In this document: one piece after another, positions 1-7,914 of the stretch
How the letters are laid out: the number at the start of each line of letters is the position of its first letter
Numbering within the stretch: the first letter of the stretch is position 1
Assembly (NCBI GenBank): GCA_019594235.1
Contig: JAFDTG010000036.1
Location: forward strand, 1-13,454
Source: Candidatus Saliniplasma halalkaliphilum
Lineage (GTDB): Archaea > Thermoplasmatota > Thermoplasmata > Halarchaeoplasmatales > Halarchaeoplasmataceae
Direction of reading: 5' to 3'
DNA: 13,454 nt
Made by a program: the position numbers and the translations under genes
The notes under the pieces: model-generated
Told to the model about the DNA's origin: nothing
What the model saw: only the letters and a program-made list of their open reading frames with translations
Database searches by the model: none

Positions 1-598
1 CACTATCGTATCCCCTTCCAACCAATCCTATGAGATGGCCCCATTCATGTATCAGAACTGAAGTTTCTATACTGCTGTAATCTAGGTTGGTACTCCTAGC
101 TGCGCTAGTCATGATCATCTCTTTGAATATCACAATATTCGTTCCTCTGTAGGAGAGACCGAGCACTCCTTCTTTTTCCCACTCACCGTTCAAATAAAGG
201 ACATAGATCACCAGTGTGTTGTCTCTTGTTTCTTCTTGTCTATATCTATCTTCTAGATATGTCAGATATCCCTCGTTATACACTGGTTTTGTATCTTGGT
301 ATGATATAACATCCCCCATCTGATGTGTGATCTCCTCTTTATCCGTATACTCCCTTAAAATAGAATCGAATTTATTGATTGCAGTGTAATTCGGTGCAAA
401 ATTTTGAACATAATCGTATTCGATCAACAGTTCGTCGTAGTCGTCGTTGGTCAGATGCCACTGTCCCTTCTCCCAGGTAGTGTAAAGGTTACCTTTATCT
501 TTGATGTAAGCGGGTAAAAAAGTATAAGTTAGAATAAGTGCGATTATAGTGAGCGCGATTATTACAGTTATCAGTCCCGCTTTCTTCATGGATCTCAT
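1..598 (-). CDS. Membrane-anchored zinc metallopeptidase, partial (3' end beyond window)
   Basis: The minus-strand frame is open from an ATG at 598 to the window edge with no stop (199 codons). Residues 7-29 form one hydrophobic span after a short basic N-terminus, so this is a membrane anchor or uncleaved signal; the rest should lie outside the cell. Residues 184-188 read HEWGH, the HExxH zinc site in which the two His bind zinc and Glu activates water, followed by LIGL. The third zinc ligand and the rest of the fold lie beyond base 1. The middle (residues 40-175) is rich in Tyr and acidic residues and I recognise no domain there. A second in-frame ATG at 589 is an equally possible start. 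The gene begins 23 bases after the stop of the thioredoxin-reductase-like gene on the same strand, so the two may be co-transcribed, although a TATAAAA stretch at 605-611 could be its own promoter element. The peptidase class is well supported by the motif; family and substrate are unknown. Confidence 0.8.
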   Translation of the reverse strand, partial: MRSMKKAGLITVIIALTIIALILTYTFLPAYIKDKGNLYTTWEKGQWHLTNDDYDELLIEYDYVQNFAPNYTAINKFDSILREYTDKEEITHQMGDVISYQDTKPVYNEGYLTYLEDRYRQEETRDNTLVIYVLYLNGEWEKEGVLGLSYRGTNIVIFKEMIMTSAARSTNLDYSSIETSVLIHEWGHLIGLVGRGYDS

Positions 599-621
599 AT
601 AGCTTTTATACCCCTAATTTA

Positions 622-1533
622 TTACTCATCCTTTACTCTTTGCCTTTGAATATCTTCATAGGCGGAAGCAGCAGCCTCTGCTCCTTGTCCAGCAGCTGTG
701 ATGGCCTGCTTTAACGGCGAGTCGATTATGTCTCCAGCAGCATATATACCTGGGATGTTGGTTCTTCTGTATTCGTCTGTATTTATATAACCATTATCAA
801 CGATTTTAACACCTAAATTTTTCGCTAATACGTTGTTGGGTATCGAACCTATTTCAATAAAGAGACCATCAAGCTCTAGAGTTTCACCGTTATTCAACTT
901 GACACCAGTGAGTTTTTCTTCTCCTAAGAGTTCATCGACATTAACGTTAAAGATCGTTTCAATATTATCGTTTTGTTCCACCTCTTCGACCCTGATGGGT
1001 TCCGGACGGAAGAAACTATCTTTTCTGTACAAAATATAAACTTTGTCTGCATATTCTACCAGCAAAAGTGCAGATGCCAAAGCAGCATCTCCACCACCAA
1101 CGACTCCTACGGTTTTTTCATTATAGAAGGCTGCGTCACATGTGGCACAGTAACTCACACCTCTCCCGGTCAGTTTACTCTCCCGATCTAAACCGAGCCT
1201 TCTTCTATCCTGGCCCGTGGCGAGGATCACCTTTTTTGTTTTATATTCTTCTCTTAAAGCGTTGATGGTGAAATCATCATCGTTCCCTTTTATATCTTCA
1301 ACCTTATCATAAATAACTTCTACACCCAGCTCTTTTACCTGTTCCTCCATCTTGTTCGCTAGTTCCATCCCACTGATACTCTTTCTACTAGGGAAATTAC
1401 AAACGTCCGGTGCCTCAGAGATCAATCCTCCAGGCATCTCTCCGATCATCATCGTATCGAGTTTGTATCTAGCGGCGTAGAGTGCAGCAGTATAGCCTGC
1501 GGGACCTGTTCCTACTACTAAAACATCATACAT
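622..1533 (-). CDS. trxB: Thioredoxin reductase-like FAD/NAD(P)H disulfide oxidoreductase
   Basis: This 303-residue flavoprotein has the length and layout of low-molecular-weight thioredoxin reductase, which passes electrons from NAD(P)H through FAD to a disulfide and on to thioredoxin or a glutaredoxin-like partner in the cytosol. Visible motifs in order: FAD dinucleotide site GTGPAG (8-13), FAD-binding ATG (105-107), redox pair CATC (129-132), nucleotide-binding GGGDAALASA (146-155), and the second FAD motif AAGDI (265-269). After the second Rossmann strand, residues 169-176 read YRKDSFFR, which resembles the basic HRRDxFR-type signature of NADPH-using enzymes, so NADPH is the likely donor; some Thermoplasma enzymes are known to lack this preference. 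The ATG at 1533 follows a TTTAAAAT box at 1561-1568 at the spacing expected for a leaderless or short-leader transcript. No thioredoxin gene lies in the window. Identity is strong; the true partner protein is not known. Confidence 0.93.
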   Translation of the reverse strand: MYDVLVVGTGPAGYTAALYAARYKLDTMMIGEMPGGLISEAPDVCNFPSRKSISGMELANKMEEQVKELGVEVIYDKVEDIKGNDDDFTINALREEYKTKKVILATGQDRRRLGLDRESKLTGRGVSYCATCDAAFYNEKTVGVVGGGDAALASALLLVEYADKVYILYRKDSFFRPEPIRVEEVEQNDNIETIFNVNVDELLGEEKLTGVKLNNGETLELDGLFIEIGSIPNNVLAKNLGVKIVDNGYINTDEYRRTNIPGIYAAGDIIDSPLKQAITAAGQGAEAAASAYEDIQRQRVKDE

Positions 1534-1560
1534 CGTATCAGAGATTCATTCAGGGAGATA

Positions 1561-1568
1561 ATTTTAAA
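1561..1568 (-). promoter_or_regulatory. TATA-like box of the trxB-like gene
   Basis: On the minus strand the sequence reads TTTAAAAT, centred about 31 bases before the ATG at 1533. Archaeal TATA boxes sit about 26 bases before the transcription start, which would put the start a few bases upstream of the ATG and give an almost leaderless mRNA. This is pattern and spacing only. Confidence 0.4.
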
Positions 1569-1612
1569 CCTTTTCCTTATTTTTCTAAGTTTTAACAAGA
1601 AAAACACTAAAA

Positions 1613-1621
1613 ATTTATATA
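1613..1621 (+). promoter_or_regulatory. TATA-like box before the receiver-DUF835 gene
   Basis: The run TTTATATA lies in the 150-base divergent region between the trxB-like gene and the response-regulator gene. The expected transcription start is near 1644, leaving a leader of about 40 bases before the ATG at 1684. The rest of region 1534-1683 is AT-rich, and I see no other convincing element in it apart from a five-codon open frame (1660-1677) described in the findings. Confidence 0.45.
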
Positions 1622-1683
1622 TCCTATTCGTGAATTGAACCGAGTAGAATCGAGGAAATATGTTCATATTTCACTAAACACAG

Positions 1684-2580
1684 ATGATAAAAATGTTAAA
1701 AGCTTTAGATGGTCCAGAACGGGTTTATAGGATATTGATCGTAGATGATGATCCCGACATCTTAAATCTTCTTCGTATAACTCTGGAGAGCACTGATAAA
1801 TTTGAAAGTGAGGTAGTTCCCGTTAATGATGGATTGGAAGCTCGTGATGAATTACAGAAGTCCCATTTCGATATGGTAATCGCAGACCATAAGATGCCAG
1901 GTATAAATGGTACTGACCTATTAGCGGAAGCAAGAGAAAAAAGTCCTGATACGGCTAGAGTACTGATAACGGGTTTTTCCGCCCTTGAAGTAGCTAAAGA
2001 AGCTATCAACAAAGCCAAAGTTGATAACTATATCGAAAAACCCTGGGATAATGAAGAATTGAGAGATATCGTTCACGGGTTGTTGACTAATTTAGATCGT
2101 GGTGAAGAACCATCCTTAGAATATCTTCACGTCGAAAGGGGTGGAGTATACCTTTTCGAAGACGAAAACATGGACACGGCTATGAATTCTGCTGTTGAAA
2201 AGCTGAACGACGGTATGAATGGATTGTTCGTTTCACGTATCAAACCTGACAGGTTGAAAAAAAAGTATGATCTCGAAGATAAAAGTATTGAACAATATTG
2301 GTTAACTAGAATACCTGGAAAACGTAATCTAGAACCTTCTCATCTCGAACTGTTAGCCGATAGGATTACCAGGTACTTAGAAAAGAATGACGGAGTGGTT
2401 TTACTAGAAGGTATCGAATCATTGACCAGAGAGAATTCCTTTGAGAGGGTCATCGGTTTTTTCGAAAATTTAATAGATGTTATCTCATTGGAAGAGGGTA
2501 TACTTTTGGTCGTTGTAGACCCCAGAACTTTAGATGATCAAAAATTGGCCCTTATAGAACGAAATGTGACCGTGGTTTAG
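1684..2580 (+). CDS. Response regulator receiver domain fused to DUF835
   Basis: This 298-residue soluble protein has two parts. Residues 15-132 are a CheY-like receiver: acidic pocket D21-D22-D23, predicted phosphorylation site D68 in IADHKMPG, conserved T96, and K119 followed by Pro. All residues needed for phosphoryl transfer and switching are present. Residues 145-298 match my knowledge of DUF835 (start YLFEDEN, then a FVSRIKP segment, then LLEGIESL and ILLVVVD near the end), an archaeal signalling-associated domain of unknown function with a RecA/KaiC-like look. There is no DNA-binding or catalytic output domain, so output is probably through protein contact. No histidine kinase is encoded in this window. 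The start could instead be the ATG at 1693. The gene lies 59 bases upstream of the giant envelope-protein gene on the same strand, which suggests joint transcription and perhaps joint function; that link is an inference. Confidence 0.88.
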   Translation: MIKMLKALDGPERVYRILIVDDDPDILNLLRITLESTDKFESEVVPVNDGLEARDELQKSHFDMVIADHKMPGINGTDLLAEAREKSPDTARVLITGFSALEVAKEAINKAKVDNYIEKPWDNEELRDIVHGLLTNLDRGEEPSLEYLHVERGGVYLFEDENMDTAMNSAVEKLNDGMNGLFVSRIKPDRLKKKYDLEDKSIEQYWLTRIPGKRNLEPSHLELLADRITRYLEKNDGVVLLEGIESLTRENSFERVIGFFENLIDVISLEEGILLVVVDPRTLDDQKLALIERNVTVV

Positions 2581-2631
2581 GAATATGACTATTCGCCTAC
2601 CGATCAATAAGTGATCAACTTCACACCCAAA

Positions 2632-2637
2632 GAGGAG
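2632..2637 (+). promoter_or_regulatory. Shine-Dalgarno-like site of the giant gene
   Basis: GAGGAG ends only two bases before the ATG at 2640, an unusually short spacing. The overlapping ATG at 2644 is out of frame and reaches a stop within four codons, so 2640 remains the start of the long frame. Confidence 0.4.
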
Positions 2638-2639
2638 CA

Positions 2640-5600
2640 ATGAATGAGGTACTAAATAGATTAAAGAGAGTCCGATATATCGGAAACCAAACCGCCAAGA
2701 TTTTGTATGAAAGGGAAGGGATTGAAGGAGTAGAAGGTTTGTTAGAGTTAGGTCAAGACAAATTAAAGGACGTCCATGGGATCGGTGACCACAAAGCGAA
2801 ATTGATTTTAGAGAGTGCGAGAGAACTCAAAGATAAATTTGAGAAGTGTGGTAGTTGTGGTTTTTATTCCGAAAAGAACCTGACCTGTCCGTATTGTGAA
2901 GAACCTGTCAACAATAGAACTGAAGACAGTATAGTTGATAACTTCATCAAGAGTAAAAATAAACTTGAATACCCGGTAGGTAAAGGTAATCTATTTTACA
3001 AAAAAATGTCAGATATGATAGACCAGCAATCCAAGGGATATGATGTCGGTGAAAACCTTGTTAATAAATTTGTAAATACAAGGAAGAAAAAGAGGGAGTT
3101 AGACCAGAAATTAAGAAACATAAAGGTACGACTAAATAATCTAGAGAAGGAAGAGTTCATCTATTCATCCCATATAGAGTCCATATATTTACTACTCGAT
3201 AAAGTTGAAAAATTGGAGGACAAAGGAAGATATCATGCTTGTTTTGAGTTATTGGAAAACCTAGAAGACGGTATAGCTGTGATGGAATCTGTAGGAGACA
3301 CGATAAATGAATTGAATAAAAAAGTCGAAAATCTTGATGAGGATGAACTGACATTGGATTTGGATTCCCACTTATACCGTTTGGAAAAGATTTACTCCAT
3401 AGGTAAATACGAAGATGCGAAAGGTTACGTTGACTATCTTATCCGGTCTATCGAAGAGAATGGTAACAGGGCTGAGATATCGCAATCTTCTCGTCGATTT
3501 AAGAGTGGAGATATTAACGGTTTTCCGAAATCCCAGGAAGAGGGGTTCATCAACGGTTTGGAAAATGGATATATGGCGGATTCTAAAAGCGAGGAGGGGA
3601 AAGGGTTCATCAACGGTTTGGAGAACGGTTCAAAGGTCGATTATAAAAGTGAGAATGGTTTTATCAACGGCCTCAGAGAAGATAAGCGTTCGTTGGAACG
3701 CCGCTTAAAATGGAAGAAAACCGCCGTATCCACTATGGTTCTTTTCCTTATAATCGGTATCGTATTTGGTTCGGCTTACTTTTTTATCTACGAAGAACCG
3801 GATGAAGGGATACTGATAGATGGTGATTTCGAAGATTGGGAAGATGTTGATAGGGTGCAAATCGAAATGGTAGGTGTCTCTCCCAGCGCAAATATAGTTG
3901 AATGTGCCGTTGAGAGGTCCCGTGACCGACTTAACTATTATTTTAAGACGGAAGAAGATGCTTTAGTCGGTGGATCCGATAAAAGGATGGATGCAGTGTA
4001 TATTTTTATTCAAACAGGAGACGGGAATAATTTCTATCGAACTGGTGAATTAGAAGCTCATTACATGGTCAAGATACAGGGATGGGGTGATAGCGTGTAC
4101 GGTCAACTTTACAGATACGAGAACGAAACACTCGACAACAATTGGTTTGGTTGGACACACCTTGCGGGGTTAGAGATAGAGAAATCCGAAAATGAGGTGG
4201 AGTTTTCTTTCCCGGAGATGTATGTTAGAGATAGAGAAGTTCATTCACAATTGATCGCTTTAGATCATACCGGCGTTCAGAGAGAGGCTGAACATCTCGT
4301 ATCCCCTGATAAGCCTTCACTCACAGTTCATCAGAGCGGTTTAGATAAAGATGTTTTAGACGGTGGCGATATCGTATCTGAACTCGTTTTACGTTCTTCT
4401 GGACCGGTCAAAATCGAGAGTCTAGAATTCGAGGGCCATGAGTATTTCGGATCCATATCTTTTGAACCTGAAGTAGATATTCCCATCGAACTTGAGAGTG
4501 AAGAAGAATTTAGGGTCTCTGTATCGGGAGTGCCTGCTGTTGAAGCTGGAGAGAAGGTGGAGTTGGAGGTGGTTGACGTCGAGTCCGATGCAGTGAGTAG
4601 GATCGTTGGTTCTGGTGCATCTTATTATTTTGGGGAAGTTCCGGAAGAGGTGGTTATAGATGGTGCTTTTGGAGACTGGATTGAATATGAGGAAGCGCCT
4701 GATAGTGATGTACCGGACCGCATCGATATCCAACGATATGGTCTGCAGATGTATGATAACGACGCTTATTTTATGTTAAGCACTAGTGGTAACATCCTTG
4801 AAGGGACAGCAATCCCTGAGGGTGTTGAACGGTACGTAGAAGAACTAAGAGATTCCGATGGTGACGGGATCCCGGATATTTACGATCCTTACCCGAATGA
4901 TTTTACTAATGATGGGACCCCAGATTCTGAGATGGTCACTGAAGACGGTTTACCTGATGTAGATGGTGACGGAGTTGCTGATTGGCCATATGGTCCCGAT
5001 AAATGGTTGAACACCACGATCCCTGAGGATCCAAGGATACCTGAAAGATACTGGGGACGAGAGGTTTCTAGGTACATAGGTCCCCGCCCTGATCCTTTAC
5101 GTACCGGGGAAGATACCATCGAAGTCTATCTAGATATCGGTGATGGAGAGGGTTATGATATCATGGGTTCCAGGGCTGAGTATAGGTTACGTATCAAGGG
5201 TCAATATGGTGAGGTTCGGAATGTTGAAGTTCAGCAATGGAATGGGGATATATGGTTGGATGTGGATAATGATTTAGATGTTGCTATATCCGGCGATTCT
5301 ATCGAATTCGCCTGTTATGGATTAGAAGGGGTTTTAGATGGATATGAAGTGGTTTTTGTCACTGCAGATTGGAGCACCAATAGAGATTCTGTAATCTTGA
5401 GTGCTGTTCAAAAGAATCCGGGGATGGTACTTACTAGTAAAGAGACCCACCAGAATTTCTACTTGCGCGGGAACGATGTCTTATTGACTGAAAGGGGGGC
5501 TGACGAATCTATTGTGAACCTGGTCAATAAAGATGGGGGAAGGGAACACGGATGGATGTTTGAGGAGTTTGCCGGGGACTTTGAGATAACTGGAGATATG

Positions 5601-7910
5601 GAAGCCCTGCTTTATTTAGACCCCACTACAAGAGGTGCTAACAGACCAGGGGTCAGATTGACTTTATCGACGGGATCGGGAGTGATATCTCAAGGTGAAA
5701 TAGATGGGTTGTCCTCAGAGGGATGGTACACCATCCCGTTGGAATTGGACTACCACAAGATCCCAAAAGGTGAATCCATGACTTTGACTATATCGATCAC
5801 GGGTCCAGATGACACCGAAGCTTTAGAGTTAGATGTCTATTACAATTCCCAGGATAGAGCTTCTCGCTTGAACGTACCGACCAATACCACCATCGACGTG
5901 GTAGATGTCGAGACCTTTAACGGAGAGGGAGTGTATCAGGACGTTTTTGAAGGTGGGGACGAAGTAGAGATCAGGGGGAATATCACACACGCTATCAGTG
6001 CAGATCTGATCCAAGGAACTGAGGTCACAGTTTATTATCCAGACGGTTCTGTACTTTTAGAAGATCAGATGGAGTTATATTCTGGTGATAGTCAGGAACC
6101 TCCGTTTTACTCGATATTTAATTATTCATTCGTTTTAGAAGATGACACTCCCAGCGGAAGTTATGAAGTGAGAGTTAATGCTTGGGACGATCAGGACAAT
6201 ACCGATTCAAACAGCACCTTCTTTTCGGTACCCGATTATCCCGGAGTTTCCGTATATCCGGATAGACATGAGATAGGTGAGTCTGGAGGAAATGTTAATT
6301 TTACTGCCAATGTGAAGAACATAGGCAACGTCGATGATTCTTACAGGTTGGAAGCGGGTGAATCCAGCAGAGGTTGGACCACCAATCTGTATCATGATGG
6401 GTATTTGATCGCTGAAGATATAGATGGTACGGGTGAGTGGGATTGGGTTGATGCTTCTTGGGATTCCGACGGAGTGCTTGAAATCTACATCGAGGAAACC
6501 CAAGAGAAGACTTTCGTGGTCGAAAAGATAGTGCCAGAGGATACAGAAGGTTTAACGGACGAGACCGAGTTACATGCTATTTCTATGAATTTCACAGACG
6601 TATCAGATGATTCTTTATTGAAAACTGAGATCCCATTCACGGAAGAGGTGAAAACATTTTATTTGTTAAATGCTGATATCTTGAACACTTTCATGGGTGA
6701 TGATACTGTTGAAACCACTATAGATGCCGATGGGAGTAATGTGTGGGTGCAGGATCCTCCCATGGCGGAAGATTTTTCGTTGATAGATAGTGCCATCGTC
6801 CATCTCTACATTGAACCGCATACCAGCGGTCACAGGGTGCCGGATGTAACAGTCTCTCTATTCGAGGAAGGCGATGTCATAGGTACTGATACCATCACCG
6901 ACATCGAAGAAGATGGATGGTACTCTTTCTCTTTTTCAACGGGTCACAAAGTTTCAGGGGGTAATCCTATGGAATTACAGGTGTCCACCGGTGAAGCCGG
7001 TATAACGGTTCATTATAACAGCGGTGAGTACGATTCCAGGCTAGAAGTTCTTACGGATACATATATCGAAGTTTTGGACGTTAAAACCTATGACGGTGAG
7101 ATGGAAACTGATGAATTCTCAGCCGGTGATGAAGTAGGTGTTGAAGCTATGATAGGCGATCCTATCGGAAGTTATGATATCGCAGGCGCTAACGTTTCGA
7201 TATCAGATCCCAACGGGACCGTGCTTTTAGACGATCAGCCGATGGATTTAGGTGAAGTGGATCGATCTGAGCCATCCTACTGGGCGAATTTCACTCGTGC
7301 GTTTGAACTTCCTGAAGACGCTCTTTCGGGAAGTTACGAGATCAAAGTTAAAGCCATCGAGTCCAACGGCGTTACTTCCTTCGGGTACGGTACCTTCGAT
7401 GTGGTTTCAGGCGTTGATGTATATCCCGACCATAACGACACGGCTCAAGCCGGTGGAAACGTGACTTATGAACATACTATCCAGAACACTGGTTCAGGCA
7501 CCGATATATTCCATATGCACGTAACCTCTTCTCAAGGATTCAACGTGTCACTGTACTCCGAGCATGGTGAACTTATAGGTCAGGATGTAAGCGGGGACGG
7601 AGATTGGGATTACGTGAATCCCGACTGGGACACCACCGGTGATGGTATCCCTGATACTGGTTGGGTGGGTAGTGATGAATCCATAAATATTTCTTTGGGG
7701 ATCGAGATCCCTGCGGATGTGGGTAACGTAACGGATGAAACCACGCTGCAGACAGGGTCTTATTACAGTGATGCATCCGACGAAGCTGTTGATATCACCA
7801 CAATACCGGAATTTGAGTTTAAAAGATTTACACTATCTATAGGATTTATTTTGATCCTCAATCTGTTGATATTCAAGTTCAAGAAAAAGAATCCAAAAGA
7901 TGATGAATAA
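2640..7910 (+). CDS. Giant membrane-spanning envelope protein with HhH/zinc-ribbon cytoplasmic head and repeated extracellular modules
   Basis: This is a 1756-residue protein of unknown function. Residues 8-62 carry two helix-hairpin-helix-like motifs (cores YIGNQTAKIL and VHGIGDHKAKLIL). Residues 70-86 are a zinc-ribbon-like C-x2-C/C-x2-C (C70, C73, C83, C86). Residues 95-275 look helical, with coiled-coil and TPR-like stretches. Residues 292-345 hold four copies of an ING-centred repeat. Residues 361-385 are a membrane span preceded by basic residues, so the head should be cytoplasmic. Outside follow two CBM9/DOMON-like beta modules, each opening with an IDGxFxDW motif (393-400 and 673-680), the second interrupted by DxDGDGxxD calcium-type loops (738-782). 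Then come two copies of a roughly 400-residue module (from 940 and 1340). Residues 1730-1745 are a second membrane span followed by a Lys-rich tail. The extracellular part is acidic and has many N-x-S/T sites, as expected of an archaeal surface glycoprotein. It could be an adhesin, a cell-surface sensor or a cell-envelope linker. Domain names are from motif reading only. Confidence 0.8.
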   Translation: MNEVLNRLKRVRYIGNQTAKILYEREGIEGVEGLLELGQDKLKDVHGIGDHKAKLILESARELKDKFEKCGSCGFYSEKNLTCPYCEEPVNNRTEDSIVDNFIKSKNKLEYPVGKGNLFYKKMSDMIDQQSKGYDVGENLVNKFVNTRKKKRELDQKLRNIKVRLNNLEKEEFIYSSHIESIYLLLDKVEKLEDKGRYHACFELLENLEDGIAVMESVGDTINELNKKVENLDEDELTLDLDSHLYRLEKIYSIGKYEDAKGYVDYLIRSIEENGNRAEISQSSRRFKSGDINGFPKSQEEGFINGLENGYMADSKSEEGKGFINGLENGSKVDYKSENGFINGLREDKRSLERRLKWKKTAVSTMVLFLIIGIVFGSAYFFIYEEPDEGILIDGDFEDWEDVDRVQIEMVGVSPSANIVECAVERSRDRLNYYFKTEEDALVGGSDKRMDAVYIFIQTGDGNNFYRTGELEAHYMVKIQGWGDSVYGQLYRYENETLDNNWFGWTHLAGLEIEKSENEVEFSFPEMYVRDREVHSQLIALDHTGVQREAEHLVSPDKPSLTVHQSGLDKDVLDGGDIVSELVLRSSGPVKIESLEFEGHEYFGSISFEPEVDIPIELESEEEFRVSVSGVPAVEAGEKVELEVVDVESDAVSRIVGSGASYYFGEVPEEVVIDGAFGDWIEYEEAPDSDVPDRIDIQRYGLQMYDNDAYFMLSTSGNILEGTAIPEGVERYVEELRDSDGDGIPDIYDPYPNDFTNDGTPDSEMVTEDGLPDVDGDGVADWPYGPDKWLNTTIPEDPRIPERYWGREVSRYIGPRPDPLRTGEDTIEVYLDIGDGEGYDIMGSRAEYRLRIKGQYGEVRNVEVQQWNGDIWLDVDNDLDVAISGDSIEFACYGLEGVLDGYEVVFVTADWSTNRDSVILSAVQKNPGMVLTSKETHQNFYLRGNDVLLTERGADESIVNLVNKDGGREHGWMFEEFAGDFEITGDMEALLYLDPTTRGANRPGVRLTLSTGSGVISQGEIDGLSSEGWYTIPLELDYHKIPKGESMTLTISITGPDDTEALELDVYYNSQDRASRLNVPTNTTIDVVDVETFNGEGVYQDVFEGGDEVEIRGNITHAISADLIQGTEVTVYYPDGSVLLEDQMELYSGDSQEPPFYSIFNYSFVLEDDTPSGSYEVRVNAWDDQDNTDSNSTFFSVPDYPGVSVYPDRHEIGESGGNVNFTANVKNIGNVDDSYRLEAGESSRGWTTNLYHDGYLIAEDIDGTGEWDWVDASWDSDGVLEIYIEETQEKTFVVEKIVPEDTEGLTDETELHAISMNFTDVSDDSLLKTEIPFTEEVKTFYLLNADILNTFMGDDTVETTIDADGSNVWVQDPPMAEDFSLIDSAIVHLYIEPHTSGHRVPDVTVSLFEEGDVIGTDTITDIEEDGWYSFSFSTGHKVSGGNPMELQVSTGEAGITVHYNSGEYDSRLEVLTDTYIEVLDVKTYDGEMETDEFSAGDEVGVEAMIGDPIGSYDIAGANVSISDPNGTVLLDDQPMDLGEVDRSEPSYWANFTRAFELPEDALSGSYEIKVKAIESNGVTSFGYGTFDVVSGVDVYPDHNDTAQAGGNVTYEHTIQNTGSGTDIFHMHVTSSQGFNVSLYSEHGELIGQDVSGDGDWDYVNPDWDTTGDGIPDTGWVGSDESINISLGIEIPADVGNVTDETTLQTGSYYSDASDEAVDITTIPEFEFKRFTLSIGFILILNLLIFKFKKKNPKDDE
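3513..3674 (+). repeat. GFINGLENG-type tandem repeats in the juxtamembrane linker
   Basis: Within the giant protein the motif ING recurs at residues 292, 304, 324 and 342; the last three copies are GFINGL, at spacings of 20 and 18 residues. Two copies are identical over their first 20 bases (from 3543 and from 3603), pointing to recent duplication or gene conversion; the third (from 3657) has diverged. The repeats sit in a polar, flexible linker just before the membrane span. I recall similar NGL-rich linkers in other Thermoplasmata proteins, but that is memory and was not checked. Confidence 0.8.
5457..6656 (+). repeat. Extracellular module, copy 1 of a 400-residue tandem duplication
   Basis: Residues 940-1339 of the giant protein align in order with residues 1340-1729. 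Matching landmarks are FYL at the start, a GWY turn, a VYYNS/VHYNS segment followed by SRL, a DVVDVETF/EVLDVKTY strand, PDGSVLLEDQ/PNGTVLLDDQ, SGSYEV/SGSYEI, VYPD, SGGNV/AGGNV and EWDWV/DWDYV. The period is exactly 400 residues at the first landmark. The copies are clearly diverged at DNA level, so the duplication is old. Both look like chains of beta-sandwich domains; the later part of each resembles CARDB/NEW3-like surface domains. Confidence 0.8.
6657..7826 (+). repeat. Extracellular module, copy 2 of the 400-residue tandem duplication
   Basis: This is the second copy (residues 1340-1729), ending directly before the C-terminal membrane span. Unlike copy 1 it has a complete calcium-loop-type motif near its end (D1664, D1668, G1669, D1672, in GDGIPD), where copy 1 has only a shortened DSDG. 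It would be the membrane-proximal module. Confidence 0.75.
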
Positions 7911-7914
7911 CATA

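Noticed and set aside
1534..1683. tRNA or small RNA gene in the longest intergenic region
   Set aside because: No tRNA box A/B pattern, cloverleaf or GC-rich structured segment was seen; the region is AT-rich and fits divergent promoters.
2602..2616. Short inverted repeat GATCA-ATAAG-TGATC between the response-regulator and giant genes
   Set aside because: Five-base arms are common by chance; without conservation data it cannot be called an operator or terminator.
3543..3674. CRISPR-like array
   Set aside because: The repeats lie in frame inside a coding region, are only 20 bases of identity, and encode a protein motif; spacers and palindromic repeat structure are absent.
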